This document shows positions 34,443 through 42,166 of a stretch of DNA of 64,000 nt, in pieces (position 1 is the stretch's first letter; each line of letters begins with the position of its first letter). Position numbers and translations under genes: made by a program. The notes beneath the pieces were generated by a model. That model made no database searches, was not told the origin of the DNA, and worked only from the letters and a program-made list of their open reading frames with translations. This DNA is from Lachnospiraceae bacterium (GTDB lineage Bacteria > Bacillota > Clostridia > Lachnospirales > Lachnospiraceae). The stretch covers positions 1 through 64,000 of the forward strand of contig JAFSIS010000008.1 in the NCBI GenBank assembly GCA_017439665.1. Direction: 5' to 3'.

Positions 34443-37400
34443 TTAGTAGCTCATATAGCTCAGATTCATGTCTACGTTGGTACTGATTCCGGAAATTCTT
34501 CCTTTATCAGAATACTGCCACATATCATATCTTCCGCCATAGGTTACCTGGGTATTGTACTGTGCCAGCCAGATCTTATATCCACTGAGTGCACTGATGT
34601 TCATCTTCTGGTTCAGCCAGGTTTTATTTGCGTAGATACCTGCTCTGTAACCGCCATTCTGGATGGTCTGACAGAAGGCATTGATTACCTTGGTACGGGT
34701 TCCTGCATCCAGTCCGTCTGCACGTCCGCCGCTGCTCTCCACATCGATAAATACAGGGTAGGTAATCTTATAGTTTTTAATCTGGCTCAATACCATGGAG
34801 GCTTCTTCCACTGCTTCTACCTCATTTATTGCCTGGGTAAAGAAGTAAACGCCTACCTTCAGGCCTGCAGCAGTGGCTCCCTGGATGTTCTGCTTAAATC
34901 TGGCATCCTCTATAAGGGCACCCTGGGTAGAGCCTCTGAAACCGGTACGAATGATCACGTAGGAAACACCCGCATTTTTTACCTGGGTCCAGTTAATGTT
35001 TCCATTCCAGGTGGAAACGTCGATTCCCAGAACTCCCGAGCCTGTATGCAGGGAGCCATCGCTGTTAAAGGTGTATTTTGCACCCTGGATCACCTGCTCT
35101 CCGGTTACCTTATTCCCGTTTTTGTCAAAATAATAGGTTTTTCCGTCCAGATTCTGCCAGCCTGTATACTTGTACTGGGCATTACTTTCTTTGGTATAGA
35201 AATTGGAGTACTTGTAATAGTCTGCCACCTTGGCTTCCACGTACTGGCCGTTGGCATAATAGTAAACCTGCTTTCCGGACTTGGTCTTCAGGGCTGTAGT
35301 GGTATCCTTTTTGGCATCATAGCCGGCAGTTACCGTAACCTTACAGGAAACACTTTTTCCATCTGCTGTTACCGTAATTGTAGCTTCTCCTGCTGCCTTG
35401 GCCGTCACCTTGCCATTTTCTACCGTGGCCACCTCCGGCTTGGAGGAAGACCAGGAAAGGGTCTTTCCGGCAGGGGTAACCGCAGCCTTCAGGGTGAGGC
35501 TTTCTCCTGTCTTTAGGGTGGCAGTGGTTTTATCCAGAGTAATGCTCGTTTCCACCGCCTTAGCCGTTACCTTAACCGTACAGGAGGCTGTTTTTCCTCC
35601 TGCCTTCACCGTAATAGTGGCTTCGCCTGCTTTTACCGCCGTAACGGTTCCGTTCCCATCTACCTTGGCTACCCCATCCGCTGAACTGCTCCAGGTCAGT
35701 GTTTTATCCGTAGCATTTTCCGGAGTAATTTTAGCCGATAAAGAAGCTGTCTTCCCCTCTTCCAAAGAGAGGCTGGTCGAACTTAAGCTGACTCCTGTTA
35801 CCGCAACTGTAGGGTTTTCCGGCTGAGAGGGTTTGGTCTCTCCACTGTCCGGCTGGGAGGGCTTGGTTTCTTCACTGTCCGGTTCAGAGGGCTTGGTCTC
35901 TCCACTACCCGGCTCAGAGGGCTTAGTTTCTCCACTATCCGGTTCAGAGGGCTTGGTTTCTCCCTCTCCGTCTGATCCGGAAGATCCGCCTTCTCCGCCA
36001 CTGCCTGCCCCGGAGGACTCGCCTTCTCCCTCACCGTCCGGCCCGGAAGGTCCGCTTTCCCCCTCACTGTCCGGCTCGGCGGGTTCAGAAGCAGGGGAAT
36101 CCAGTGTTCTGGATACTTCCTCGGAAGAAGAAATCACTTCACTGGTAAAAGAAAAGCTTCTTAACAGACTCAGTCCGGCAGCCGTCGTGGAAGGATCTGT
36201 GATATCACTTTTTTGTACCTGTACATATGTAGATTCCGAACTTACCTCCGTTTTTGTGGATTCCACCCACTCAACCGTATCCGTCAGGGTTGCTTCGGTT
36301 TCTACCTTGGCTGACGTATCCTCCTGGGCCACGTTGACCTCGCTTTCTTTTTTGATCTCGTCGGATACGTCTATTTTCTGATAGTCAATATTTTCTTTTA
36401 CTTTGATCGTTTCTGCAGCGGTGCTGAAGCTGTAATCCTGCATATCTGCAAGCTCCACCATAGCTACAGAATAGGTTCCGGCTTCCAGCTTTGTCAGATA
36501 GATGATGCCGTCCTTATCCTCATCCTTCTGGTTATAGGTTTTTCCGGAGGGATCCGTGATCTTAACCTCAAAAAGAACGTTTCCTACCAGTTTTCCGCTC
36601 TTACTGTTGACAAACTTAATCTTCAGATCCTTCTGCACCGAGGTAAGCTTCATAGATACCTTAATTTCCTTGGAAAGCTCTTCTTCCTCGTATTCCTTCA
36701 GGACCTCCTCTTCAATCCGTGCCGTTTCCTCCATTGCCTTTTTGGCATCTGCCACGGCCAAAAGGGTATCTTCTCCGATGATTCCTACAGTTTCCAGCTG
36801 CTCGCCTACCGGTGCCAGAGCTTCAATCTGCTGCAAGGTGTTTCTTTTTCCTAAAAAAGCACAGCCCGTTACCACCAACAGCAGCAGGATGACCAGACCG
36901 GTGCCTGCCAGGATCTTATCCACAGTACCAAAACGGGAGAAAAAACTCACCTCCCGATGCCAGGATACGGCTTCCTCTTCCTCCTCTTCTTCCTCATCAT
37001 CCATGGACAGATACTCCAGATCATCATCCTCATCGGCTTCTGCCCACCCCTTCTTTGTTCCTTCTTCAGAGGTTTCTGTCCACTCCTCTTTTTCATCATC
37101 CATGGACACATACTCCAGGTCATCATCTAAAGACACATATTCCAAATCTTCTTCATCCGCAGACATCTGCTCCGTTTTTTCACCTGCTCCTTCGGCAGCC
37201 TCTGCCCCCCGGATGAAAAGTTTCTGTGGATCAGCGGCCGTTTCCATTTTCGATTTTTCCGCCAACTTCTCAGGCACAAGCTCCTCAGAAGCTTCCATAG
37301 TACAGGCTTTTTTGCCGCCGGCTTTCTCAGGAACACCTTCCTCCTCACCGGCTTCTTCCAGCCCGCTTACCACATCCAGCATAGACCAGCCCGAAGTTTC

Positions 37401-37481
37401 GTCCAGATCGATCAATTCCAGCTCCTGATCTGTATCCACTACATCCCGGGTTATTTTTTCTCCCTTTTTTCTTTTTTTCAT
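34443..37481 (-). CDS. Large membrane GH25 protein with Big2 domains
   Basis: A 1012-residue protein. Order: acidic N-terminal region (1-185) with three copies of a DLEY(V/L)SMDD repeat (113, 121, 155); membrane span 190-210; helical Glu-rich stalk; transthyretin/SpaA-like domain (about 283-365) with EDKDGIIYL; Ser/Thr-rich region; ten-residue repeats GETKPSEPDS (508-555); two Big2 Ig-like domains (562-640, 644-719); a choline/cell-wall-binding-like YYFDKNG segment (772-812); and GH25 (818-1010) with Asp821 and Asp913/Glu915. There is no signal peptide, so the acidic repeats should face the cytoplasm while the lysozyme lies outside. Strong own promoter. Role: anchored wall hydrolase, perhaps linked to division or glycan export. 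Confidence 0.9.
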   Translation of the reverse strand: MKKRKKGEKITRDVVDTDQELELIDLDETSGWSMLDVVSGLEEAGEEEGVPEKAGGKKACTMEASEELVPEKLAEKSKMETAADPQKLFIRGAEAAEGAGEKTEQMSADEEDLEYVSLDDDLEYVSMDDEKEEWTETSEEGTKKGWAEADEDDDLEYLSMDDEEEEEEEEAVSWHREVSFFSRFGTVDKILAGTGLVILLLLVVTGCAFLGKRNTLQQIEALAPVGEQLETVGIIGEDTLLAVADAKKAMEETARIEEEVLKEYEEEELSKEIKVSMKLTSVQKDLKIKFVNSKSGKLVGNVLFEVKITDPSGKTYNQKDEDKDGIIYLTKLEAGTYSVAMVELADMQDYSFSTAAETIKVKENIDYQKIDVSDEIKKESEVNVAQEDTSAKVETEATLTDTVEWVESTKTEVSSESTYVQVQKSDITDPSTTAAGLSLLRSFSFTSEVISSSEEVSRTLDSPASEPAEPDSEGESGPSGPDGEGEGESSGAGSGGEGGSSGSDGEGETKPSEPDSGETKPSEPGSGETKPSEPDSEETKPSQPDSGETKPSQPENPTVAVTGVSLSSTSLSLEEGKTASLSAKITPENATDKTLTWSSSADGVAKVDGNGTVTAVKAGEATITVKAGGKTASCTVKVTAKAVETSITLDKTTATLKTGESLTLKAAVTPAGKTLSWSSSKPEVATVENGKVTAKAAGEATITVTADGKSVSCKVTVTAGYDAKKDTTTALKTKSGKQVYYYANGQYVEAKVADYYKYSNFYTKESNAQYKYTGWQNLDGKTYYFDKNGNKVTGEQVIQGAKYTFNSDGSLHTGSGVLGIDVSTWNGNINWTQVKNAGVSYVIIRTGFRGSTQGALIEDARFKQNIQGATAAGLKVGVYFFTQAINEVEAVEEASMVLSQIKNYKITYPVFIDVESSGGRADGLDAGTRTKVINAFCQTIQNGGYRAGIYANKTWLNQKMNISALSGYKIWLAQYNTQVTYGGRYDMWQYSDKGRISGISTNVDMNLSYMSY

Positions 37482-37559
37482 ATATTCCTCCCTGATTTAA
37501 CGGTATTCATCCACTTTTTATTGGGTATTTTTCGAGAAATCTTTATGTAAAACGGTATC

Positions 37560-37588
37560 ATTATAGCACTATCTTGCTTTTCCTTCAA
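37560..37588 (-). promoter_or_regulatory. Sigma-A promoter of the 1012-aa GH25 gene
   Basis: TTGAAG (37583-37588), 17-nt spacer, TATAAT (37560-37565) on the minus strand; leader of about 70 nt to the ATG. Confidence 0.8.
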
Positions 37589-37735
37589 CCATTAGTGAAA
37601 ATTACCACAATTTGGCGAATGTTCACGACCATTATCGGTTGAGCGATACCGCAAAATCTGCCAAAATAGAATCAAATCAGTAACTCTTTAACCCCTTGCT
37701 TCGCTACTGCCGCTGTAAAGAAAAGGAGCTTTGCC

Positions 37736-38008
37736 ATGATGTATGTTCATTTTTGTAAAACCTGCAACCGTATCCATATGCTGAACGGCCACAAAATGGT
37801 CTGTCCCAGATGCAGCACATCTCTCACCGAGCTTCAGATGTCCTATCTGGAATATGCCGGACTCAACCCCGCCGAACGCAGGCTGCTCACCGATCTGTGC
37901 AGCAACGAAGCTTCACTGAAGGAGCTTCGCACCACCTATCGCATGTACAAGTACAATAAATGGTACAAGGAACAGGCCCTTCCCACTGCTAACTGTAGTA
38001 CAACATAA
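37736..38008 (+). CDS. Small zinc-ribbon protein
   Basis: A 90-residue plus-strand protein with a CKTC...CPRCS zinc-ribbon (Cys8, 11, 23, 26 region) followed by a helical segment (LNPAERRLLTDLCSNEASL). AAAAGGAG lies before ATG 37736. Small ribbon proteins of this kind often act as adaptors or regulators, but no specific function can be given. It is convergent with the transporter gene and shares 20 nt with its 3' end. Confidence 0.7.
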   Translation: MMYVHFCKTCNRIHMLNGHKMVCPRCSTSLTELQMSYLEYAGLNPAERRLLTDLCSNEASLKELRTTYRMYKYNKWYKEQALPTANCSTT

Positions 38009-38327
38009 TTCCGGCCAGAATAAAGAGGATACCTGCTGTCTTTCGTATAGTTATCCTCTCTCCAAAAACCAAAACTCCCAGCAGAGGGACCAGGACATAA
38101 CCCAGAGCCTCCACGACGGGTACACTAAGATAGGAAAGATGTCTGTAGGCCAGTATGGTCAGGATCATAGAAACGAACAGCATACCGTAGCCGCCGATCA
38201 CATAACCATTCAGATATTCTCTCAGCTTCGAGGTATAGGTCCGCCCCGCTCCCTTTTTCAGAAGCACCTGGGAAAAGGAAGCAATACACACTGAGCAGAC
38301 GGCCAGAAAAAAATAGTAAAGCTTCAT
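37989..38327 (-). CDS. SMR/EamA-like small transporter subunit 1
   Basis: A 112-residue four-span membrane protein of the small DMT (EmrE/ArnE-ArnF-like) type. Features: SQVLLKKGAG, YRHLSYLSVPVVEALGYVLVPLLGVLVFGERIT and a last span LFILAGIMLYYS. Paired with the next gene by a 4-nt overlap, so the two probably form a heterodimer. ArnE/ArnF-like pairs flip lipid-linked sugars and are common near surface glycan genes; drug export is the alternative. Confidence 0.82.
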   Translation of the reverse strand: MKLYYFFLAVCSVCIASFSQVLLKKGAGRTYTSKLREYLNGYVIGGYGMLFVSMILTILAYRHLSYLSVPVVEALGYVLVPLLGVLVFGERITIRKTAGILFILAGIMLYYS

Positions 38328-38692
38328 GCCCTTTCCTCCTTATTTTCGGAATCCTCCCTGTCACTGTTGACGATCAGAATTCCTGCCACAACCAGACCAA
38401 CTGCTGCAATCTGCTTCAGGCTTATCTCCTCCCCAAAAATGAGCTTTGCCCAGAGTGCTGACCATAACAGGGCCATCGCCCGGTTGGCATAGGCCACTGA
38501 CAGCGAAAATCGCTTGATCATCTGCTGCCAGATCAGAGCATAAACTCCCAGAAAAAAAAGGTCCAGACCAAAAAAAAGCAATATATCTTCCATCCCGACT
38601 GCCCCGGCTGCAAATTTAGCCATGATTCCGGACAGTGTATAAATGATCACCGCTCCCTGCAAAAGAAGCAGCTGTTTCAGCTGTGCATTCAT
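38324..38692 (-). CDS. SMR/EamA-like small transporter subunit 2
   Basis: A 122-residue four-span membrane protein, partner of the gene just downstream. It shows YANRAMALLWSALWAKLIFGEEIS, the span-3/4 signature of the DMT superfamily, and ends in a charged tail (DREDSENKEERA). Upstream on the opposite strand is the SGNH hydrolase gene, so the promoters of the two are back to back in 38693-38841. Confidence 0.82.
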   Translation of the reverse strand: MNAQLKQLLLLQGAVIIYTLSGIMAKFAAGAVGMEDILLFFGLDLFFLGVYALIWQQMIKRFSLSVAYANRAMALLWSALWAKLIFGEEISLKQIAAVGLVVAGILIVNSDREDSENKEERA

Positions 38693-38746
38693 CTTTTTCC
38701 TCCCTCTTTCCGAATCGAAAAAAAATCTTAAGATTATCTGCGGACG

Positions 38747-38775
38747 TAGACTTTTTTTCTCCTATCATGTATAGT
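38747..38775 (+). promoter_or_regulatory. Probable promoter of the SGNH hydrolase gene
   Basis: TAGACT (38747-38752), 17-nt spacer, TATAGT (38770-38775) on the plus strand, about 65 nt before the ATG. Confidence 0.55.
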
Positions 38776-38841
38776 AGCTTAAGGCTATTTTTTTAGCAAG
38801 TGATTGCTGTATTTTACAGGCAATTCAGAAAGGATTATTTT

Positions 38842-39786
38842 ATGGAAAAAAAGCAAGGTTTTAATTTTCATCTGATTTTTTTTATCGTCATTCTGGTACT
38901 TTTTCTTTTTGCTGCCGTAAGGCTGTGGATCTGGAATATGGGGGAAGAATCCCAATACGATCCCAATGAGGACACCTCCCAGTTCGATATCGAAACCATG
39001 GATCACATTCAGCCCATGAGTTCCTCCCGGCTTGAGGGCCATGTGGATGACGGTGTGACCACCCTGCTCTGTCTGGGCAACTCACCCTTTGCCGACAATA
39101 AGGGAGAGGGCGGACTGGCACAGGCTCTGGCAGCACAGGTAGATGGTGTAGCCTATGATGCTTCCTTTGCCGACTCCTTCCAGAGTTTAAAACATGAAAC
39201 CTACCAGGCGGACTATCCTAATGATGGAGTAAGCCTCTACTCCATTGCCCAGGCTATCTCCAGCGGAGATTTTTCCACTATGGAGGCTGCTGCAGCTTCT
39301 CTTTCCGATGAAGCTGTCAAAACCGTAGAAATGTTAAAAGGTCTGGATTTCTCCACAGTGGACATGCTGATCATTATGTACGATCTGTCCGACTACATTG
39401 ATCACCGTCCTCTGTACGACCCCAATAATGACAGTAATCTGGTCACCTGGAGCGGTTCCATGAATGCCTCCCTGGAGCTTATTGAAGAGGCATATCCCCA
39501 TATCCGTACGGTCATTCTCTCCACCCCTGCCTGCGGCAAAACCATAGATGATTTTTATGTGGATGGAGATATTCACAATTTAGGAAACGGGACAATTCCC
39601 GATTACCTGAATTACCAGATGAATGTAATCTTAAACACTGGTGTTTCCTACATCGATCTCTATTATGGTGTGATCAGAATAGATACCCGTGATGAATATC
39701 TGGTAAATGATTACCATTTGAATGAAAAAGGTATACAGGCCATTGCAGACCGCTTCGGCTATTTCTTCGGTGATCAGGCCGAGTAA
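38842..39786 (+). CDS. Membrane-anchored SGNH hydrolase-like protein
   Basis: A 314-residue protein with an N-terminal membrane anchor (about 9-30) and an extracellular SGNH/GDSL-like domain. Block I appears as LLCLGNSPFADN (GNS rather than GDS), and the catalytic Asp-His block as VNDYHLNEKGIQAIADRF near the C-terminus. Central part LDFSTVDMLIIMYDLSDYI matches the hydrolase core. Such enzymes deacylate surface glycans or act as acyl-carrier partners. ATG 38842 with AGAAAGGA is preferred to an ATG 14 codons earlier. Function on cell-surface polysaccharide is inferred from neighbours. Confidence 0.75.
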   Translation: MEKKQGFNFHLIFFIVILVLFLFAAVRLWIWNMGEESQYDPNEDTSQFDIETMDHIQPMSSSRLEGHVDDGVTTLLCLGNSPFADNKGEGGLAQALAAQVDGVAYDASFADSFQSLKHETYQADYPNDGVSLYSIAQAISSGDFSTMEAAAASLSDEAVKTVEMLKGLDFSTVDMLIIMYDLSDYIDHRPLYDPNNDSNLVTWSGSMNASLELIEEAYPHIRTVILSTPACGKTIDDFYVDGDIHNLGNGTIPDYLNYQMNVILNTGVSYIDLYYGVIRIDTRDEYLVNDYHLNEKGIQAIADRFGYFFGDQAE

Positions 39787-39801
39787 CCTGCCGGATTACC
39801 G

Positions 39802-39895
39802 GTAACCTCTTCATCAAGGCTCAATAACCAGCCCGACCACCAGTAATCTTTTATAAGTGCTCAATAACCAGCCCGATCACCCGTAACCTCTTCAT
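39802..39895. repeat. 40-bp tandem repeat over the protease gene 3' end
   Basis: A unit of 40-41 bp is present in about 2.3 copies: gtaacctcttcat... begins at 39802, 39843 (diverged) and 39883, and gctcaataaccagcccga occurs in the first two units (near 39819 and 39859). The rightmost units include the last codons and the stop of the trypsin-like lipoprotein, so the gene end has been duplicated downstream. Confidence 0.75.
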
Positions 39896-40973
39896 AAAAA
39901 TCCAAAATATCCGGCAATCTGATTCCCCAGTAGGCTGTTTTATCCGCTTCCTCGGATACGCCAAGAGCCATGGCGGTCAGCTTGCCGGATTCGTCTATTA
40001 TGGCCGAACCCGAAGCTCCCGGCAGATTCTCGGCGGTATAGCTGACTACGGGATAATCCAGAGCCCACATCCTCTCCTCTTTTCCCAAAAGAACTCCTGT
40101 CTTTTCCAGCCACGAGCTCCCATCCTCACGATTGCAGCAGTACCCCACTGCCGGCAGATTTTCCGGGTCCAGGCTGTTCCAATGGGACAGACTGGCATCT
40201 ACGGTCACTATCCCTTCCGGAAATCCTTCCTCTCTGCTGACTCTGACCACTGCCATGTCCGGTTCCTCCTTCCTTCCCTGCACTTCGCCCACAGCCCGGC
40301 TTCCTTCATAAAAATACACCTGTACCTCCGGCTGTAAAGCCACATGTGCATTGGTTATCAAATAAAGATATTTTTCATCCATATCCAGAAGAAAACCACT
40401 GCCCCATACTACACTGCCATCCTTCTTGCTGCTGATACGGACAAAAGCCGGTTCATACTCTGTGAGATAAAGGGACACAGCTTCTGTCCCCTCTACAATA
40501 TAGACTCTGCAGCTGATCCCGGCTGTTCTTCCTCCCCCATCCTCTACACTGAAATGCACCTCATATTCTCCGCATTCATCCTGAATCACTTCCGAGGCAT
40601 CCACACGTATCTCCTCCGTCAGCTCATTTCCTTCTGCATCAAAAGCCCTGATCTGCTTTAAATAGTCAATGTGCTCTCCTCTCACCGAATAGATTGCTTC
40701 TGCTCCGGTAAATACAGGTCCCTCCTCACTGTGGATTTCCCCGCTCTGGTTCTCCCCACTGTGGTTCTCCTCACCCTGAATCTCCTCACTGTGGTTTTCT
40801 TCATCCTGCTTCTGTACGCCCTGGGTTGCCTCACTCTGAATTCCTTCCTTCTGTCTCTGTACGCCCTGGGTCGCCTCACTCCGAAGTCCTTCCTTCCCTG
40901 AAAAGCAGCCTGTCAACAACAAAAGCAGCAGGATAAACCACAGACAAAATCCTGTTTTTCTTCTCTTTATCAC
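39861..40973 (-). CDS. Trypsin-like serine protease lipoprotein
   Basis: A 370-residue lipoprotein (lipobox LLTGC, Cys23). A repeat-rich acidic linker (EATQGVQ twice, ENHSEE/ENHSGE) spans 30-85, then a small beta domain (about 88-165) and a chymotrypsin-fold protease: His210 in ITNAHVAL, Asp239 in EPDMAVV, and Ser321 in PGASGSAII, with SG-S replacing the usual SGG. Substrates are not evident; surface or wall-linked proteolysis is likely. The linker DNA is also repetitive, suggesting slippage. No PDZ domain, unlike the HtrA in this window. Confidence 0.82.
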   Translation of the reverse strand: MIKRRKTGFCLWFILLLLLLTGCFSGKEGLRSEATQGVQRQKEGIQSEATQGVQKQDEENHSEEIQGEENHSGENQSGEIHSEEGPVFTGAEAIYSVRGEHIDYLKQIRAFDAEGNELTEEIRVDASEVIQDECGEYEVHFSVEDGGGRTAGISCRVYIVEGTEAVSLYLTEYEPAFVRISSKKDGSVVWGSGFLLDMDEKYLYLITNAHVALQPEVQVYFYEGSRAVGEVQGRKEEPDMAVVRVSREEGFPEGIVTVDASLSHWNSLDPENLPAVGYCCNREDGSSWLEKTGVLLGKEERMWALDYPVVSYTAENLPGASGSAIIDESGKLTAMALGVSEEADKTAYWGIRLPDILDFYEEVTGDRAGY

Positions 40974-41019
40974 CTTTTCAACCCCATCTTTTTCAAAATC
41001 CTTTCCGGCTTCAGGATAA

Positions 41020-41058
41020 ACTTAAGGAAGCGCTGATTAAATCAGTATTTCCTTAAGT
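41020..41058 (-). terminator. Palindrome after the fliS-fliT operon
   Basis: A 10-bp stem acttaaggaa/ttccttaagt with inner ctgatt/aatcag pairing, followed on the minus strand by TTTATCC. About 110 nt downstream of the fliT stop; a likely but T-poor terminator. Confidence 0.55.
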
Positions 41059-41165
41059 ATCTACACCAAAAGAGGTGCATCTGCGAAAACTCTCCACAAA
41101 TACACCTGCCTTCTTCTCATTATCCTGATTCTGTGTTTACAGCTATTCAATGCCTCCGCAGCTAC

Positions 41166-41642
41166 CTATTTCTTCTTATCTAAAAATTGTGGTCCCACAT
41201 TTTTTACCTTATTCATATTCTGGTAATAATCGGTAGCCACTGACATAGCATTCCTCTTACTCTGGAGCACCTTCTTCTCCCTGCTGAGGGCCATTTCCAT
41301 CTCCGATTTGTTGCGGGCCTCAATTGCCTGAATGGATGCACTCCGTTCGGTTACCCTGGCAATCAATTCCTGCAAACTGCGAATCTCTTCCCTGTACTTC
41401 TCCTTCTCAGGAATAAGCTCATCCCGGATCTTCTCATAAAGACTCTCAAATCCGGAATCCAGATTCTCCAGTTCTTCGATCAGAGCCGCCTTTTCATCCA
41501 TGTTCTTATCAATGGCTTCAAAGGATACCTTTTCTTCTTTGAGAAGAAATGCCTGCCTACGGCTCTTCTCCTCTATCTTCACCAATACTTCAAGCTTTTT
41601 CTTCAGACCATCCTGTAAAATCTGTAGGTAGCTGTTCATCAT
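41166..41642 (-). CDS. fliT: FliT-like flagellar chaperone
   Basis: A 158-residue, almost wholly alpha-helical, charged protein (coiled-coil stretches 10-70 and 75-125) encoded directly after fliS with a 4-nt overlap. FliT proteins bind and escort the cap protein FliD. Sequence conservation in this family is low, so assignment leans on size, helix content and position; an FlgN/FlgN-like or general export chaperone is the alternative. Confidence 0.65.
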   Translation of the reverse strand: MMNSYLQILQDGLKKKLEVLVKIEEKSRRQAFLLKEEKVSFEAIDKNMDEKAALIEELENLDSGFESLYEKIRDELIPEKEKYREEIRSLQELIARVTERSASIQAIEARNKSEMEMALSREKKVLQSKRNAMSVATDYYQNMNKVKNVGPQFLDKKK

Positions 41643-42025
41643 TTTGCCTGATTCTCCCTGTTAACACGCATGATCTCCTTCCAGTTATCTCTCATGGAAC
41701 GAAGATGCATATTGATCTCTTCCAAAATAGCCTTATCCTTCTTCAGATTAGCTTCTACAAGGCGGCGCAGGAGGTATACATATACCCGATCAAAATCTGC
41801 CGCTACAGGATAACGCCGATCCAAAGTGGCACGAAATTCTTCAATGATCCGCTGTACCCGGATAATATTATTATGAGCCTTCTCGATATTCTTTTCTTCA
41901 ATCCCCATAATGGCAATATTACAAAACTTGATCGCTCCATCATAGAGCATCAGCGTCAGCTCTGCCGGTGATGCGGTTAAAACTTTACTGTTGTTGTACT
42001 TCTCATAAGCGCTGGGTAATGCCAT
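41639..42025 (-). CDS. fliS: Flagellin export chaperone FliS
   Basis: A 128-residue four-helix protein with clear family features: AYEKYNNSKVLTASPAELTLMLYDGAIKF at the start region, then IIRVQRIIEEFRATLDRR and a YVYLLRRLVEANLKKD core. FliS binds flagellin in the cytoplasm and prevents early polymerisation. AAGGAGGA precedes the ATG, and a sigma-A promoter lies upstream, separate from the fliD unit. Confidence 0.95.
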   Translation of the reverse strand: MALPSAYEKYNNSKVLTASPAELTLMLYDGAIKFCNIAIMGIEEKNIEKAHNNIIRVQRIIEEFRATLDRRYPVAADFDRVYVYLLRRLVEANLKKDKAILEEINMHLRSMRDNWKEIMRVNRENQAK

Positions 42026-42061
42026 GCCTCTTTATCCTCCTTGATAAACTCCGTTAACCAG

Positions 42062-42091
42062 ATTATACACCAGATTTATACATGATTGCAA
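42062..42091 (-). promoter_or_regulatory. Sigma-A promoter of fliS-fliT
   Basis: TTGCAA (42086-42091), 18-nt spacer, TATAAT (42062-42067) on the minus strand, about 37 nt before the fliS ATG. Confidence 0.7.
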
Positions 42092-42114
42092 CCATGTCCC
42101 CGCCTAATTATAAA

Positions 42115-42148
42115 GAAAAAAGGCCATTGTTTTTTATTCAATGGCCTT
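42115..42148 (-). terminator. Terminator of flaG-fliD
   Basis: Stem aaggccattg/caatggcctt with an AT loop and TTTTCTTT after it on the minus strand, about 20 nt past the fliD stop. Confidence 0.88.
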
Positions 42149-42166
42149 CATTAAACTCATCCTGTC

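Noticed and set aside
35833-37428. Plus-strand Ser-rich frames opposite the 1012-residue GH25 gene
   Set aside because: Low-complexity shadows of the Glu/Asp/Pro-rich coding strand.
39802-39895. CRISPR-like array
   Set aside because: Units are contiguous 40-bp direct repeats without unique spacers, and no cas genes are present.
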